From contig JAMNXQ010000001.1 of NCBI GenBank assembly GCA_023653075.1, positions 1 through 64,000 on the forward strand: a stretch of 64,000 nt of DNA, written 5' to 3'. The DNA comes from Algoriphagus sp. Its GTDB lineage: Bacteria; Bacteroidota; Bacteroidia; Cytophagales; Cyclobacteriaceae. Below, in pieces: positions 17,740 through 25,710 of this stretch. Below the pieces are notes generated by a model that did no database searches, was not told where the DNA came from, and saw only the letters and a program-made list of their open reading frames with translations. The position numbers were made by a program, and so were the translations under genes. Every line of letters starts with the position of its first letter. Positions within the stretch are counted from its first letter, which is position 1.

Positions 17740-19032
17740 ATGCAAATTTCTGAAAGCAAAAGGCTATTTGCCCATGCTAAAAATTTTATTCCAGGAGGAG
17801 TGAATTCCCCTGTGCGCGCATTCCGTGCAGTAGGTGGTGAACCCATCTTTATTAAAAAGGCTGACGGAGCGTTTATTTACGATGAGGATGGAAATTTTTA
17901 CATCGAGCTAATCAACAGCTGGGGGCCTATGCTTTTGGGGCATAATTCTCCGCTTATCCGAGAGGCAGTGATTCGTGCCATGGAGGATGGAACCTCCTTT
18001 GGAGCACCGACGGCTCGAGAAGTTGAAATGGCCGAACTATTGGTCCAAATGGTGCCTTCCCTCGAAAAAGTAAGAATGGTCAATTCGGGTACCGAAGCCA
18101 CCATGTCTGCGATTCGGGTGGCAAGAGGGTACACTGGAAAAGATAAATTCATCAAGATGGAAGGGCATTACCATGGGCATGGGGATTCATTCCTTATTGC
18201 TGCAGGTTCTGGGGCAATTACTATGGGACACCCGGATTCTCCAGGAGTTACTTTAGGTACAGCCAAGGACACGCTTTTGGCACCTTACAATGATTTACCA
18301 GCAATAGAAGCTTTAGTCAATGCCAACAAGGGGCAAATTGCCGCCTTGATTTTGGAGCCAATTCCCGGAAATATGGGATTGACTTTGCCCCAAGAGGGTT
18401 ACCTGAAGGGTCTTCGTGAAATCTGTACCCGTGAAGGCATCGTCTTGATTTTCGATGAGGTGATGACGGGTTTTCGATTGGCCAAAGGAGGTGCCCAAGA
18501 GCGACTTGGGGTAATTCCAGATTTGACGACCTTAGGGAAGATTATTGGTGGAGGAATGCCAGTAGGGGCCTATGGCGGGAAAAAGGAAATTATGGACTTT
18601 GTCTCCCCTGCAGGACCAGTTTATCAAGCAGGAACTCTATCAGGCAACCCCATTGCAATGGCAGCAGGATTGGCCATGCTACGGCACCTTGACACCCATC
18701 CTGAAGTGTATGCTCGTTTGGAAACCATCGGAAATCAGCTCTGTGCTGGGATCAAGGGAATCAATGCCAACTTGGGATTGGATTACACGCTCAATCAATT
18801 GGGGAGCATGTATTCTTTGTTTTTTACCACAGCGCCGGTAACAAACTTTGAATCGGCCAAGAAATCCAACACTCCACTTTTTGGTCGTTATTTTCAAAAT
18901 ATGTTGAAGCGAGGCGTTTATTTGGCCCCTTCACAGTTTGAGAGTCTATTTTTATCCACTGCCTTGACAGACGAACTAATCGGTAGGATCCTTCAAGCGC
19001 ATGAAGACAGCATGAAAGAAATTCATAAGTAG
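17740..19032 (+). CDS. hemL: Glutamate-1-semialdehyde 2,1-aminomutase
   Basis: 430 residues, full length. A PLP enzyme that turns glutamate-1-semialdehyde into 5-aminolevulinate, the second step of the C5 tetrapyrrole route. Motifs: FIPGGVNSPVRAFRAVGGEP at the N-terminus, NSGTEATMSAIRVARG, FDEVMTGFR and the PLP-binding lysine in TTLGKIIGGGMPVGAYGG. The cognate glutamyl-tRNA reductase hemA lies about 14 kb away in this window. The gene is packed tightly after the secreted protein gene. Confidence 0.96.
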   Translation: MQISESKRLFAHAKNFIPGGVNSPVRAFRAVGGEPIFIKKADGAFIYDEDGNFYIELINSWGPMLLGHNSPLIREAVIRAMEDGTSFGAPTAREVEMAELLVQMVPSLEKVRMVNSGTEATMSAIRVARGYTGKDKFIKMEGHYHGHGDSFLIAAGSGAITMGHPDSPGVTLGTAKDTLLAPYNDLPAIEALVNANKGQIAALILEPIPGNMGLTLPQEGYLKGLREICTREGIVLIFDEVMTGFRLAKGGAQERLGVIPDLTTLGKIIGGGMPVGAYGGKKEIMDFVSPAGPVYQAGTLSGNPIAMAAGLAMLRHLDTHPEVYARLETIGNQLCAGIKGINANLGLDYTLNQLGSMYSLFFTTAPVTNFESAKKSNTPLFGRYFQNMLKRGVYLAPSQFESLFLSTALTDELIGRILQAHEDSMKEIHK

Positions 19033-19042
19033 AGTAAAAGCA

Positions 19043-19390
19043 ATGAAAGTTTACGGCATAAAAAATTGCGATACGATGAAGAAAACCTTTGTCTTCTTGG
19101 ACGAAAAGGGCGTTTTTTACGATTTCATCGATTACAAAAAGCAGGTTCCTAGTGCAGATTTGCTTCGAAACTTTCTGTCCAAGACTAGTTTGGAATCCTT
19201 GGTCAATCGGCAGGGAACAACCTATAAAAAATTGGAGGATGCTCAGAAAGAAGCATTGCAGCAGGAGTCTACTGCGCTTCCAATTTTAATGGCTCAACCT
19301 AGCATGATCAAAAGACCTTTGATTGAATATGCCGACGGAAGTATCACCTTGGGATTTGTGCCCGATCAGATTGTCGCAAAACTGAAGTAA
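19043..19390 (+). CDS. ArsC/Spx-family thioredoxin-fold protein
   Basis: 115 residues with the YffB/Spx type N-terminus MKVYGIKNCDTMKK, one candidate redox cysteine (C9) and the RQGTTYKKL region, plus the PSMIKRPLIEYADG segment with a cis-proline (MIKRP). It lacks a second cysteine in CxxC spacing, so it is not a Spx redox switch. The closest group is YffB-like proteins that may bind glutathione. It lies 10 bases after hemL and is probably co-transcribed. Function unproven. Confidence 0.85.
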   Translation: MKVYGIKNCDTMKKTFVFLDEKGVFYDFIDYKKQVPSADLLRNFLSKTSLESLVNRQGTTYKKLEDAQKEALQQESTALPILMAQPSMIKRPLIEYADGSITLGFVPDQIVAKLK

Positions 19391-19428
19391 GGGGTTCGCT
19401 TTCAGGCCAGTTTACCTAGTACTTAAAA

Positions 19429-20385
19429 TTAGGATTGCAGCGGAAAAAATGTGGGCAAGTGCTTCAAGATATCCCGACTCATGCTATCCAGATCATAAGA
19501 AGGCTGCCATCCCCAGTCGGCTCTAGCTCGGCTATCGTCAATGCTGTTTGGCCAAGAGTCCGCAATGGATTGACGAAAGTCGACCTGGAAGCCAATTTGA
19601 AAGCTAGGCACTTCTTTTTTGATGCTTTCAAAAATCTCTTTCGGAGAAAAGCTCATCCCAGCTAGGTTGTAGCTCGAACGGATTTTGACTGCTTCTTTTG
19701 GAGCATTCATCAAATCCAAGGTTGCCTTGATGGCATCCGGCATGTACATCATGGGGAGGTAGGTGTCCTCGCTCAAGAAACAGGTAAAAGGCTGGTTTGC
19801 AATCGCTTTGTGGTAAATATCCACCGCATAGTCAGTAGTTCCTCCCCCTGGAAGGGATTTGTAACCAATGAGACCTGGATAGCGAAGGCTTCGTACGTCT
19901 ACCCCATACTTTTCAAAGTAGTAGTTGCACCAACCCTCACCTGCCAGTTTGCTGATTCCATAGACCGTGTTTGGATCTTTTTCGCAAAATTGTGGGGTAT
20001 TGACCTTAGGGGTGCTAGGGCCAAAAACAGCTATGGAAGATGGCCAATAGATCTTGTCCAGCCCACATTCTTTGGCGAGCTCCAACACATGAAGGAGACT
20101 TTCCATGTTGAGTGTCCAGGCAAACTGTGGATTTTTCTCACCTGTGGCGGAAAGCACTGCTGCGAGGTGATAGATTTGAGTGACTCGTTCTTTCTTGACC
20201 AAAGTTCCCAAGGATTCCTTGTTCATCACATCCAAGACCTCAAATCTGCAGTAAGGGAATAGAGAGCTAGCAGAATCTCTTAGGTCAGTAGCGATGACTT
20301 GGTCTCCGCCAAATTGATCAACTAAAGCTCGGGTTAATTCAGAGCCCAGTTGCCCAGCTGCTCCAATAACAAGGATTTTATCCAT
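19429..20385 (-). CDS. tdh: L-threonine 3-dehydrogenase, short-chain (epimerase-like) type
   Basis: 318 residues from the ATG at 20385. The longer reading to 20523 adds 46 residues without homology and would cross the predicted promoter. Rossmann motif ILVIGAAGQLGSEL at the N-terminus, the serine in WPSSIAVFGP and the YGISKLAGE catalytic Tyr/Lys place it among extended short-chain dehydrogenases. The STPKVNTPQF and YPGLIGYKSLPGGGTTDYAVDIYHKA segments match the Cytophaga/Flavobacterium threonine dehydrogenase group. It would oxidise threonine to 2-amino-3-oxobutyrate with NAD. The divergent kbl gene supplies the next enzyme, which supports this over a UDP-sugar epimerase. Confidence 0.9.
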   Translation of the reverse strand: MDKILVIGAAGQLGSELTRALVDQFGGDQVIATDLRDSASSLFPYCRFEVLDVMNKESLGTLVKKERVTQIYHLAAVLSATGEKNPQFAWTLNMESLLHVLELAKECGLDKIYWPSSIAVFGPSTPKVNTPQFCEKDPNTVYGISKLAGEGWCNYYFEKYGVDVRSLRYPGLIGYKSLPGGGTTDYAVDIYHKAIANQPFTCFLSEDTYLPMMYMPDAIKATLDLMNAPKEAVKIRSSYNLAGMSFSPKEIFESIKKEVPSFQIGFQVDFRQSIADSWPNSIDDSRARADWGWQPSYDLDSMSRDILKHLPTFFPLQS

Positions 20386-20452
20386 AGGGTGGTCTTTCAA
20401 GAAACCCGTAGTTGCGATGAGGGTTTTTGTTTTATATTTGGGTTTACTTGCG

Positions 20453-20481
20453 CAAAAATAATAAAATTCACCTGTTTCAAA
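20453..20481 (-). promoter_or_regulatory. Predicted promoter of tdh
   Basis: Read on the minus strand: TTTG at 20481-20478, a 17-base spacer, then TATTTTTG at 20460-20453, an exact match to TAnnTTTG. The predicted start of transcription is near 20446, 60 bases before the ATG at 20385. Confidence 0.5.
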
Positions 20482-20540
20482 CGGATTTTTGATCAGCGGA
20501 ACTTGAAATTTTGCCAAGATCAATTCCTAATCTATTGACC

Positions 20541-21737
20541 ATGTACGAGCAGTTTAAGCCCAAATTAGCACAAGAATTACGATCCATTGAGGAAGCCGGT
20601 TTGTTTAAAAGAGAGCGCATCATTACCTCTCCTCAAGCAGCTGAGATTACAATTGAAGGAGGGAAGCAGGTGTTGAATTTTTGTGCAAACAACTACCTAG
20701 GACTTTCTTCACATCCCCGTGTCATACAGGCCGCAAAAGACGCCATCGATTCACATGGTTTTGGCATGTCTTCCGTACGATTTATTTGCGGTACGCAGGA
20801 TATCCATAAAGAATTAGAAAAAAAGCTTTCTGAATTTTTGGGTACAGAGGATACCATTTTGTATGCTGCGGCTTTTGATGCGAATGGAGGTGTATTCGAA
20901 CCGCTTTTTGGGGCTGAGGATGCGATCATTTCAGATGCCTTGAATCATGCCTCGATCATTGATGGAGTACGACTTTGCAAAGCGATGCGTTACCGCTACG
21001 AACACAACAATATGGAGGATCTGGAAAAGCAACTCCAGGATGCCGTCGCCGCAGGTGCTCAGCAAAAAATCATTGTCACGGATGGGGTATTCTCTATGGA
21101 CGGGACCATCGCACAGTTGGATAAAATCGTGGCCTTGGCCGAAAAATACCAAGCCCTAGTGATGACAGATGAGTGTCATTCTACAGGTTTTATGGGGAAA
21201 ACGGGTCGAGGAGTACACGAGTATCGCGGAGTAATGGGCAAGATGGACATCCTCACAGGTACCCTAGGTAAAGCCTTGGGGGGTGCTTCTGGCGGATTTA
21301 CTTCGGGAAGAAAGGAGATAATCGAACTCCTCAGACAGCGATCAAGACCGTATTTATTTTCCAATACACTAGCACCCTCCATCACCGGAGCTTCTTTGGC
21401 AGTCCTTGAATTGCTTTCAGAAAGTACAGAACTGCGAGATACCTTGGAAAAAAATACCCGCTACTTCCGTGAAAAAATGCAGGCAGCAGGATTTGATATC
21501 AAGCCAGGGGAGCATGCTATTGTGCCAATCATGTTGTACGATGCCGTTCTTTCACAAAAAATGGCTGAAAAATTACTGGAACGTGGGATCTATGTGATTG
21601 GATTTTACTATCCCGTGGTTCCCAAAGGGCAAGCGCGAATTCGAGTTCAAATCTCAGCTGGCCACCAACAGCAGCAGTTGGATCAGGCAATTGATGCGTT
21701 TATTGCAGTGGGTAAGGAACTGGGAGTGATTCAATAA
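20541..21737 (+). CDS. kbl: Glycine C-acetyltransferase (2-amino-3-ketobutyrate CoA ligase)
   Basis: 398 residues from the ATG at 20541, the same length as E. coli Kbl; the upstream alternative start adds ten unconserved residues. A PLP enzyme of the alpha-oxoamine synthase group, with [32 protein letters not shown] and the PLP lysine in [15 protein letters not shown]. It cleaves 2-amino-3-oxobutyrate with CoA to glycine and acetyl-CoA. Divergent from tdh across 155 bases, so the two threonine-degradation genes can share control. Confidence 0.95.
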   Translation: MYEQFKPKLAQELRSIEEAGLFKRERIITSPQAAEITIEGGKQVLNFCANNYLGLSSHPRVIQAAKDAIDSHGFGMSSVRFICGTQDIHKELEKKLSEFLGTEDTILYAAAFDANGGVFEPLFGAEDAIISDALNHASIIDGVRLCKAMRYRYEHNNMEDLEKQLQDAVAAGAQQKIIVTDGVFSMDGTIAQLDKIVALAEKYQALVMTDECHSTGFMGKTGRGVHEYRGVMGKMDILTGTLGKALGGASGGFTSGRKEIIELLRQRSRPYLFSNTLAPSITGASLAVLELLSESTELRDTLEKNTRYFREKMQAAGFDIKPGEHAIVPIMLYDAVLSQKMAEKLLERGIYVIGFYYPVVPKGQARIRVQISAGHQQQQLDQAIDAFIAVGKELGVIQ

Positions 21738-21742
21738 GATTT

Positions 21743-21779
21743 AAAAAAACAGAGATGACAAAATCATCCCTGTTTTTTT
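21743..21779. terminator. Bidirectional terminator between kbl and cdaA
   Basis: Stem ACAGAGATGA (21749-21758) with TCATCCCTGT (21764-21773), one mismatch, flanked by A-run on the left and T-run on the right, so it can act in both directions. The cdaA stop codon lies at its right edge. Confidence 0.75.
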
Positions 21780-22653
21780 ATCCTCCGACTTTAGGACTCA
21801 AACTTTTTTTCTTAGCAAAATCGTGTTCCGATAGATTTTCAAATCGGTCGTATAAATCTTCGTTGTTGAGGTAGTCGTTGATGATTTCCCGAACTTCCTG
21901 GAAAGAGAGGTTATGCAAAACCTTTCCATTTTTCGCCATGGAAATTTGCCCTGTTTCCTCTGAAATCACGAGGATGAGCGCATCGGTGGCTTCTGACATG
22001 CCTATGCCTGCCCGGTGGCGGAGCCCAAATTGTGCGGGTACTTCGCGTTCGGTAACTGGCAGAATACAACGTGCCGCTTTGATTTTCCCTTTGTGGATGA
22101 TGACCGCCCCATCGTGCAGTGGGCTGTGCTTATTGAATATGGAAATCAGCAGGCGCTTGGACAATTCTGCATCGAGTATATCTCCACTTTCTGCGTAGAA
22201 TTTCAATTCTACGGTACTGGAAATGACAATCAAGGCACCTGTATTGGATCCTGCTAGGACCTTGGCAGCATCGATGATGGGGCTGATGTTAAATCCTGAG
22301 TTTTCTTTTTTTCTCCAAAAAAATAGGAGGTCTTTCCACACATTGTCGTCAGAGAAAATGGAAGATCGGCCTAGGATGAGTAAGAATTTCCTGAATTCTG
22401 GTGCGAAAATAATGATGGCAGCAATGACGCCCACACCCATAAATTGGCCCAGGATGATGGTTAGCAACTCCATGCGTATGGCTTGCACCAATAAGTAGAT
22501 CAGATAAAGGGAAAGGAATCCTAAGAAAATTTTAATGGCAACAGAGCCTTTCAAGAGCTTGTACACTTGATACAATAGGGCAGCTACCAACGCAATATCG
22601 ATCATATTGACGATGGAGATATCTAAAAATCCTATTTTGAAAAGTAAGTTCAA
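21778..22653 (-). CDS. cdaA: Diadenylate cyclase CdaA
   Basis: 291 residues: three N-terminal membrane helices (about 15-32, 38-58 and 65-85) and a cytoplasmic DisA_N cyclase domain. The catalytic DGA (181-183) in SPLHDGAVII and RHR (212-214) in GLRHRAGIGMSEATDAL are intact. It condenses two ATP into c-di-AMP, a second messenger for osmotic and wall homeostasis. It lacks an adjacent cdaR or glmM, unlike in Firmicutes. Its start overlaps the folP stop by four bases. Confidence 0.94.
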   Translation of the reverse strand: MNLLFKIGFLDISIVNMIDIALVAALLYQVYKLLKGSVAIKIFLGFLSLYLIYLLVQAIRMELLTIILGQFMGVGVIAAIIIFAPEFRKFLLILGRSSIFSDDNVWKDLLFFWRKKENSGFNISPIIDAAKVLAGSNTGALIVISSTVELKFYAESGDILDAELSKRLLISIFNKHSPLHDGAVIIHKGKIKAARCILPVTEREVPAQFGLRHRAGIGMSEATDALILVISEETGQISMAKNGKVLHNLSFQEVREIINDYLNNEDLYDRFENLSEHDFAKKKSLSPKVGG

Positions 22654-23516
22654 GGGTTTAGTTGTGCTGCTAGTTCAATGGTTTCTTTGGCCTCTTTGAC
22701 ATCATGTACGCGTAAGATATCAGCTCCTTGCAACAAAGCAAACATATTTAGGGCGGTAGTGCCATTTAATGCTTCATTGGCGCTGATTTCCAAGGTTTTA
22801 TAAATCATCGATTTTCGAGAAACTCCCACCAGAATCGGAAGCCCCAATCGTTTGAAGCTACTCAGATTTCTCAAGAGTTCGAAATTTTGCTCTCGAGTTT
22901 TTGCAAACCCAAAGCCGGGATCAATGATTACATCTTTAATGCCAAGTTTACTGATTTGTTTAATTTTTTCAGAAAAATAGGCCAACATATCTGGCACCAG
23001 GTCTGAATAGTTTGTCTCCTGTTGCATGGTCTGAGGCGTTCCTTTCAGGTGCATGGCAATGTATGGTACTCCAAGTTTTGCTACCAAGGGAAGCATTTCC
23101 GAGTCCAGATTCCCTGCTGAAATATCATTTACAAGTTCAGCACCTGCCTCAAATGCTGCTTTGGCCACCTGCGAACGGAAGGTATCGATGGAGAGAAGGG
23201 TGTCTGGAAATTTTTTTTTGATTTCAGTAATCGCAGGAATCACACGAGCAATTTCCTCTTCAATAGAAATGTCAACTGCTCCGGGTCGTGTACTGTATCC
23301 TCCTAAATCTAAAAAATCCGCTCCTTCCTTGATTTTTTTCTCTGCTTCCGCCAACACGGACTTTTTGTCTTTGGGAACGCGGCTGCCTTCAAAAAAAGAA
23401 TCTGGCGTCAGATTAAGTATCCCCATTACTTTGGGTTTATTCAAAGAGTATAGGCATCCCTTGATTTGAAATGTATATTTTTGGGGAAATAATTTATCTT
23501 CGGAAGAAGAAATCAT
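22650..23516 (-). CDS. folP: Dihydropteroate synthase
   Basis: 288 residues from the ATG at 23516; the longer reading to 23621 runs into the divergent gene and lacks conservation. Motifs: VMGILNLTPDSFFEGS, DLGGYSTRPGA, LVNDISAGN and IIDPGFGFAKT, all lining the pterin and p-aminobenzoate sites. It joins the pterin pyrophosphate to p-aminobenzoate in folate synthesis and is the sulfonamide target. The ATGA overlap with cdaA indicates coupled translation. Confidence 0.95.
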   Translation of the reverse strand: MISSSEDKLFPQKYTFQIKGCLYSLNKPKVMGILNLTPDSFFEGSRVPKDKKSVLAEAEKKIKEGADFLDLGGYSTRPGAVDISIEEEIARVIPAITEIKKKFPDTLLSIDTFRSQVAKAAFEAGAELVNDISAGNLDSEMLPLVAKLGVPYIAMHLKGTPQTMQQETNYSDLVPDMLAYFSEKIKQISKLGIKDVIIDPGFGFAKTREQNFELLRNLSSFKRLGLPILVGVSRKSMIYKTLEISANEALNGTTALNMFALLQGADILRVHDVKEAKETIELAAQLNP

Positions 23517-23547
23517 AGGAAATCCAGCAAAATTTAAATCCAGCAGT

Positions 23548-24093
23548 GTGGAGACGCAGACTAGCAACGAATATAAGGAAGTAATTGCCCGATGTAAAGA
23601 ATTGTTCCGTAAGAAAACCATCGATTATGGGACCGCTTGGAGAATTTTAAGATTGCCTTCCCTCACAGACCAGATTTTCATCAAGGCGCAGCGGATTCGA
23701 TCGATTCAAGAGAAGGGAAATCAAAAAGTGAATGACCCCATTGTAGATGAGTTTGTGGGGATCATTAACTATTGCTTGCTTGCCTTGATCCAAATTTCCC
23801 TTGCAGAGGATGAACGCATGGAAATTCCCTTTGATGAGCTAGAGCCCTTGTATGACCACTGGACCGCTGCCACTAAGGGTCTTCTTGAAAATAAGAATCA
23901 CGATTATGGAGAAGCTTGGCGAGACATGCGAGTCAGTTCAATGACCGACATTGTTCTCATGAAACTATTTCGAGTCAAACAAATCGAAGACAACCAAGGA
24001 AACACCTTGGTGTCTGAGGGGATTGAGGCCAACTACCAGGACATGATCAATTACGCAGTCTTTTGTCTCATTAAATTAGGATACCATGAATAA
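23548..24093 (+). CDS. DUF1599 domain protein
   Basis: 181 residues from GTG at 23548. It contains two similar halves: KKTIDYGTAWRILRLPSLTDQIFIKAQRI near 22-50 and NKNHDYGEAWRDMRVSSMTDIVLMKLFRV near 113-142, which are the tandem DUF1599 repeats. The family has been grouped with nucleotide-modification-associated domains, but no activity is established. The stop overlaps the start of the DoxX gene by eight bases. It is divergent from folP across 31 bases. Confidence 0.88.
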   Translation: METQTSNEYKEVIARCKELFRKKTIDYGTAWRILRLPSLTDQIFIKAQRIRSIQEKGNQKVNDPIVDEFVGIINYCLLALIQISLAEDERMEIPFDELEPLYDHWTAATKGLLENKNHDYGEAWRDMRVSSMTDIVLMKLFRVKQIEDNQGNTLVSEGIEANYQDMINYAVFCLIKLGYHE

Positions 24094-25180
24094 ACAGGCT
24101 TTTTTCTGGATTCTTCGCCTGTTGGTGGGAGGTCTATTTGTGTTTTCGGGCTTGATCAAAATCAATGACCCAGTGGGCACAGCCATCAAGTTGGAGGAGT
24201 ATTTCGACGTGTTCTCCAATGACATTGCCCCCTTTTTCCACCTGTTAAAGCCTTATGCACTACCATTATCCGTGTTTTTGGTGGTCTCTGAGGTAGTTTT
24301 GGGGATTATGCTGTTGATCGGTGTACGACTCAAGGAGACGGTTTGGGCATTGGCCAGTATGATTCTCTTTTTCACCTTTCTGACCTTTTATTCGGCCTAT
24401 TTCAACAAGGTGACGGATTGTGGTTGCTTCGGCGATGCCATTAAATTAACTCCTTGGGAGTCCTTCTACAAGGATATTATTTTGTTGGTATTGATCTCCT
24501 TCTTGTTTATTTTCAGAAAGGACCTTCCACAGAAAACGCCGAAATGGGCAACCTATACTGCTGGTGCGAGTTTGGTGCTATCGCTTGGATTGGCAGTGTA
24601 TGCGATTCAGAATTTGCCATTTATTGACTTCAGAGCATATAAAATCGGAGTAAGTATCCCAGTCAACATGCAGCCTTCTGCGCCTTTGGTCTACACTTAT
24701 GTGATGAAAAAGGGAGGGGAGCTTGTTTACTTGGATCAGTATCCTACGGATGAAAGCTATGAGTTTGTGGAGATGACGCTCAATAATCCGGAGGCATTGC
24801 CTAAAATTTCTGATTTCGCTGCTTGGAACGCTGAAGGTGATCAAGCAGAATATTTATTTCAAGGCAATAAGGTGATTCTATTGAGTAGTAACTTGTCTAA
24901 GATGAGTAATGCTAATCTCGCTGGGTTGACCCAACTTTTCACTTCACTAGAAAAAGCTCCTGTTGAACTTATCTTCATGGCTGCTGCTACCCAAGAAGAA
25001 ATCGATGCGGTAATCGCTAAAAATGGGTGGAAGATTAAAGGCTTGCAAGCTGATGCTACTGTCGTGAAAACGATCATGCGCGCCAATCCAGGAATAATGC
25101 TCTTGAAAGATGGGGTAGTGGTGGGCAAATACCATCATAACAATACCCCAGAAGCGTTAGCAGTGCTTGACTTGTTTTGA
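24086..25180 (+). CDS. DoxX/MauE-like membrane protein with C-terminal thioredoxin-like region (BT_3928 type)
   Basis: 364 residues. The N-terminal ~150 residues form four membrane helices with the DoxX signature VFSGLIKINDPVGTAIKLEEYFDVF and a cysteine pair in TDCGCFGDAIKLTPW, as in MauE-type quinone-linked disulfide proteins. The C-terminal half is soluble, probably periplasmic and thioredoxin-like, but has no CxxC. A role in envelope redox chemistry is inference. It overlaps DUF1599 and aroK at its two ends, so the three genes form an operon. Confidence 0.85.
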   Translation: MNKQAFFWILRLLVGGLFVFSGLIKINDPVGTAIKLEEYFDVFSNDIAPFFHLLKPYALPLSVFLVVSEVVLGIMLLIGVRLKETVWALASMILFFTFLTFYSAYFNKVTDCGCFGDAIKLTPWESFYKDIILLVLISFLFIFRKDLPQKTPKWATYTAGASLVLSLGLAVYAIQNLPFIDFRAYKIGVSIPVNMQPSAPLVYTYVMKKGGELVYLDQYPTDESYEFVEMTLNNPEALPKISDFAAWNAEGDQAEYLFQGNKVILLSSNLSKMSNANLAGLTQLFTSLEKAPVELIFMAAATQEEIDAVIAKNGWKIKGLQADATVVKTIMRANPGIMLLKDGVVVGKYHHNNTPEALAVLDLF

Positions 25181-25710
25181 TGAATAAGCAGCTCAAAGTT
25201 GTATTGGTAGGATTACCCGGATCTGGGAAAAGCACCTTTGGCAAACAGCTTGCCAAGGAGTTGGACTTTCCATTTTTAGATCTAGACCAATTGATTGAAG
25301 AGCGTTACCAACTAAAGATCTCAGATATTTTCTCGATCCATGGAGAAGGCACCTTTCGGGAATGGGAGTCTTTGGTGCTTCAGGACACCTTGAAACAGGA
25401 TCGAGCCTATATTTTGGCTTCAGGTGGGGGTACCCCTTGTTTCAATGACAATATGGATTTGATTCAGGATCATGCAGTGTCTGTTTATTTGGATGTGCCT
25501 TTGGGTTCGATCTCTCGTCGTTTGCTAGCTTCAAAAGCCCAGCAAAGGCCCTTGTTTCAAGGACTAGATCAGGGAGAGATTACTTTAAAACTCAAGTCTT
25601 TGTTGGTGTCCCGAGAGGATTTTTACAACCAAGCAAAAATAAAGCTCAGCGGAGAAGACTTTTCCGCTGAGCTCTTATTGGTTGAACTGATTTCTAGGCT
25701 TAAAAGTTAA
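25180..25710 (+). CDS. aroK: Shikimate kinase
   Basis: 176 residues from the ATG at 25180, which overlaps the previous stop (TGATG); a TTG one codon earlier is possible. Walker A GLPGSGKST (11-19), DLDQLIEER for shikimate and Mg binding, the GEGTFREWE helix with the substrate-binding arginine and the SGGGTPCF glycine loop identify it. It phosphorylates shikimate in aromatic amino acid synthesis. Its 3' end encodes a hairpin that works as terminator for the convergent gene, and the two genes overlap by 11 bases. Confidence 0.93.
   Translation: MNKQLKVVLVGLPGSGKSTFGKQLAKELDFPFLDLDQLIEERYQLKISDIFSIHGEGTFREWESLVLQDTLKQDRAYILASGGGTPCFNDNMDLIQDHAVSVYLDVPLGSISRRLLASKAQQRPLFQGLDQGEITLKLKSLLVSREDFYNQAKIKLSGEDFSAELLLVELISRLKS
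25632..25673 (-). terminator. Intrinsic terminator for the minus-strand barrel gene, embedded in aroK
   Basis: A perfect 11-bp stem (AGCTCAGCGGA at 25643-25653 with TCCGCTGAGCT at 25663-25673). On the minus strand it is followed by TTATTTTTG, a U-rich tail. It lies 27 bases past the stop of the outer-membrane protein gene and inside the aroK reading frame. Confidence 0.75.
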
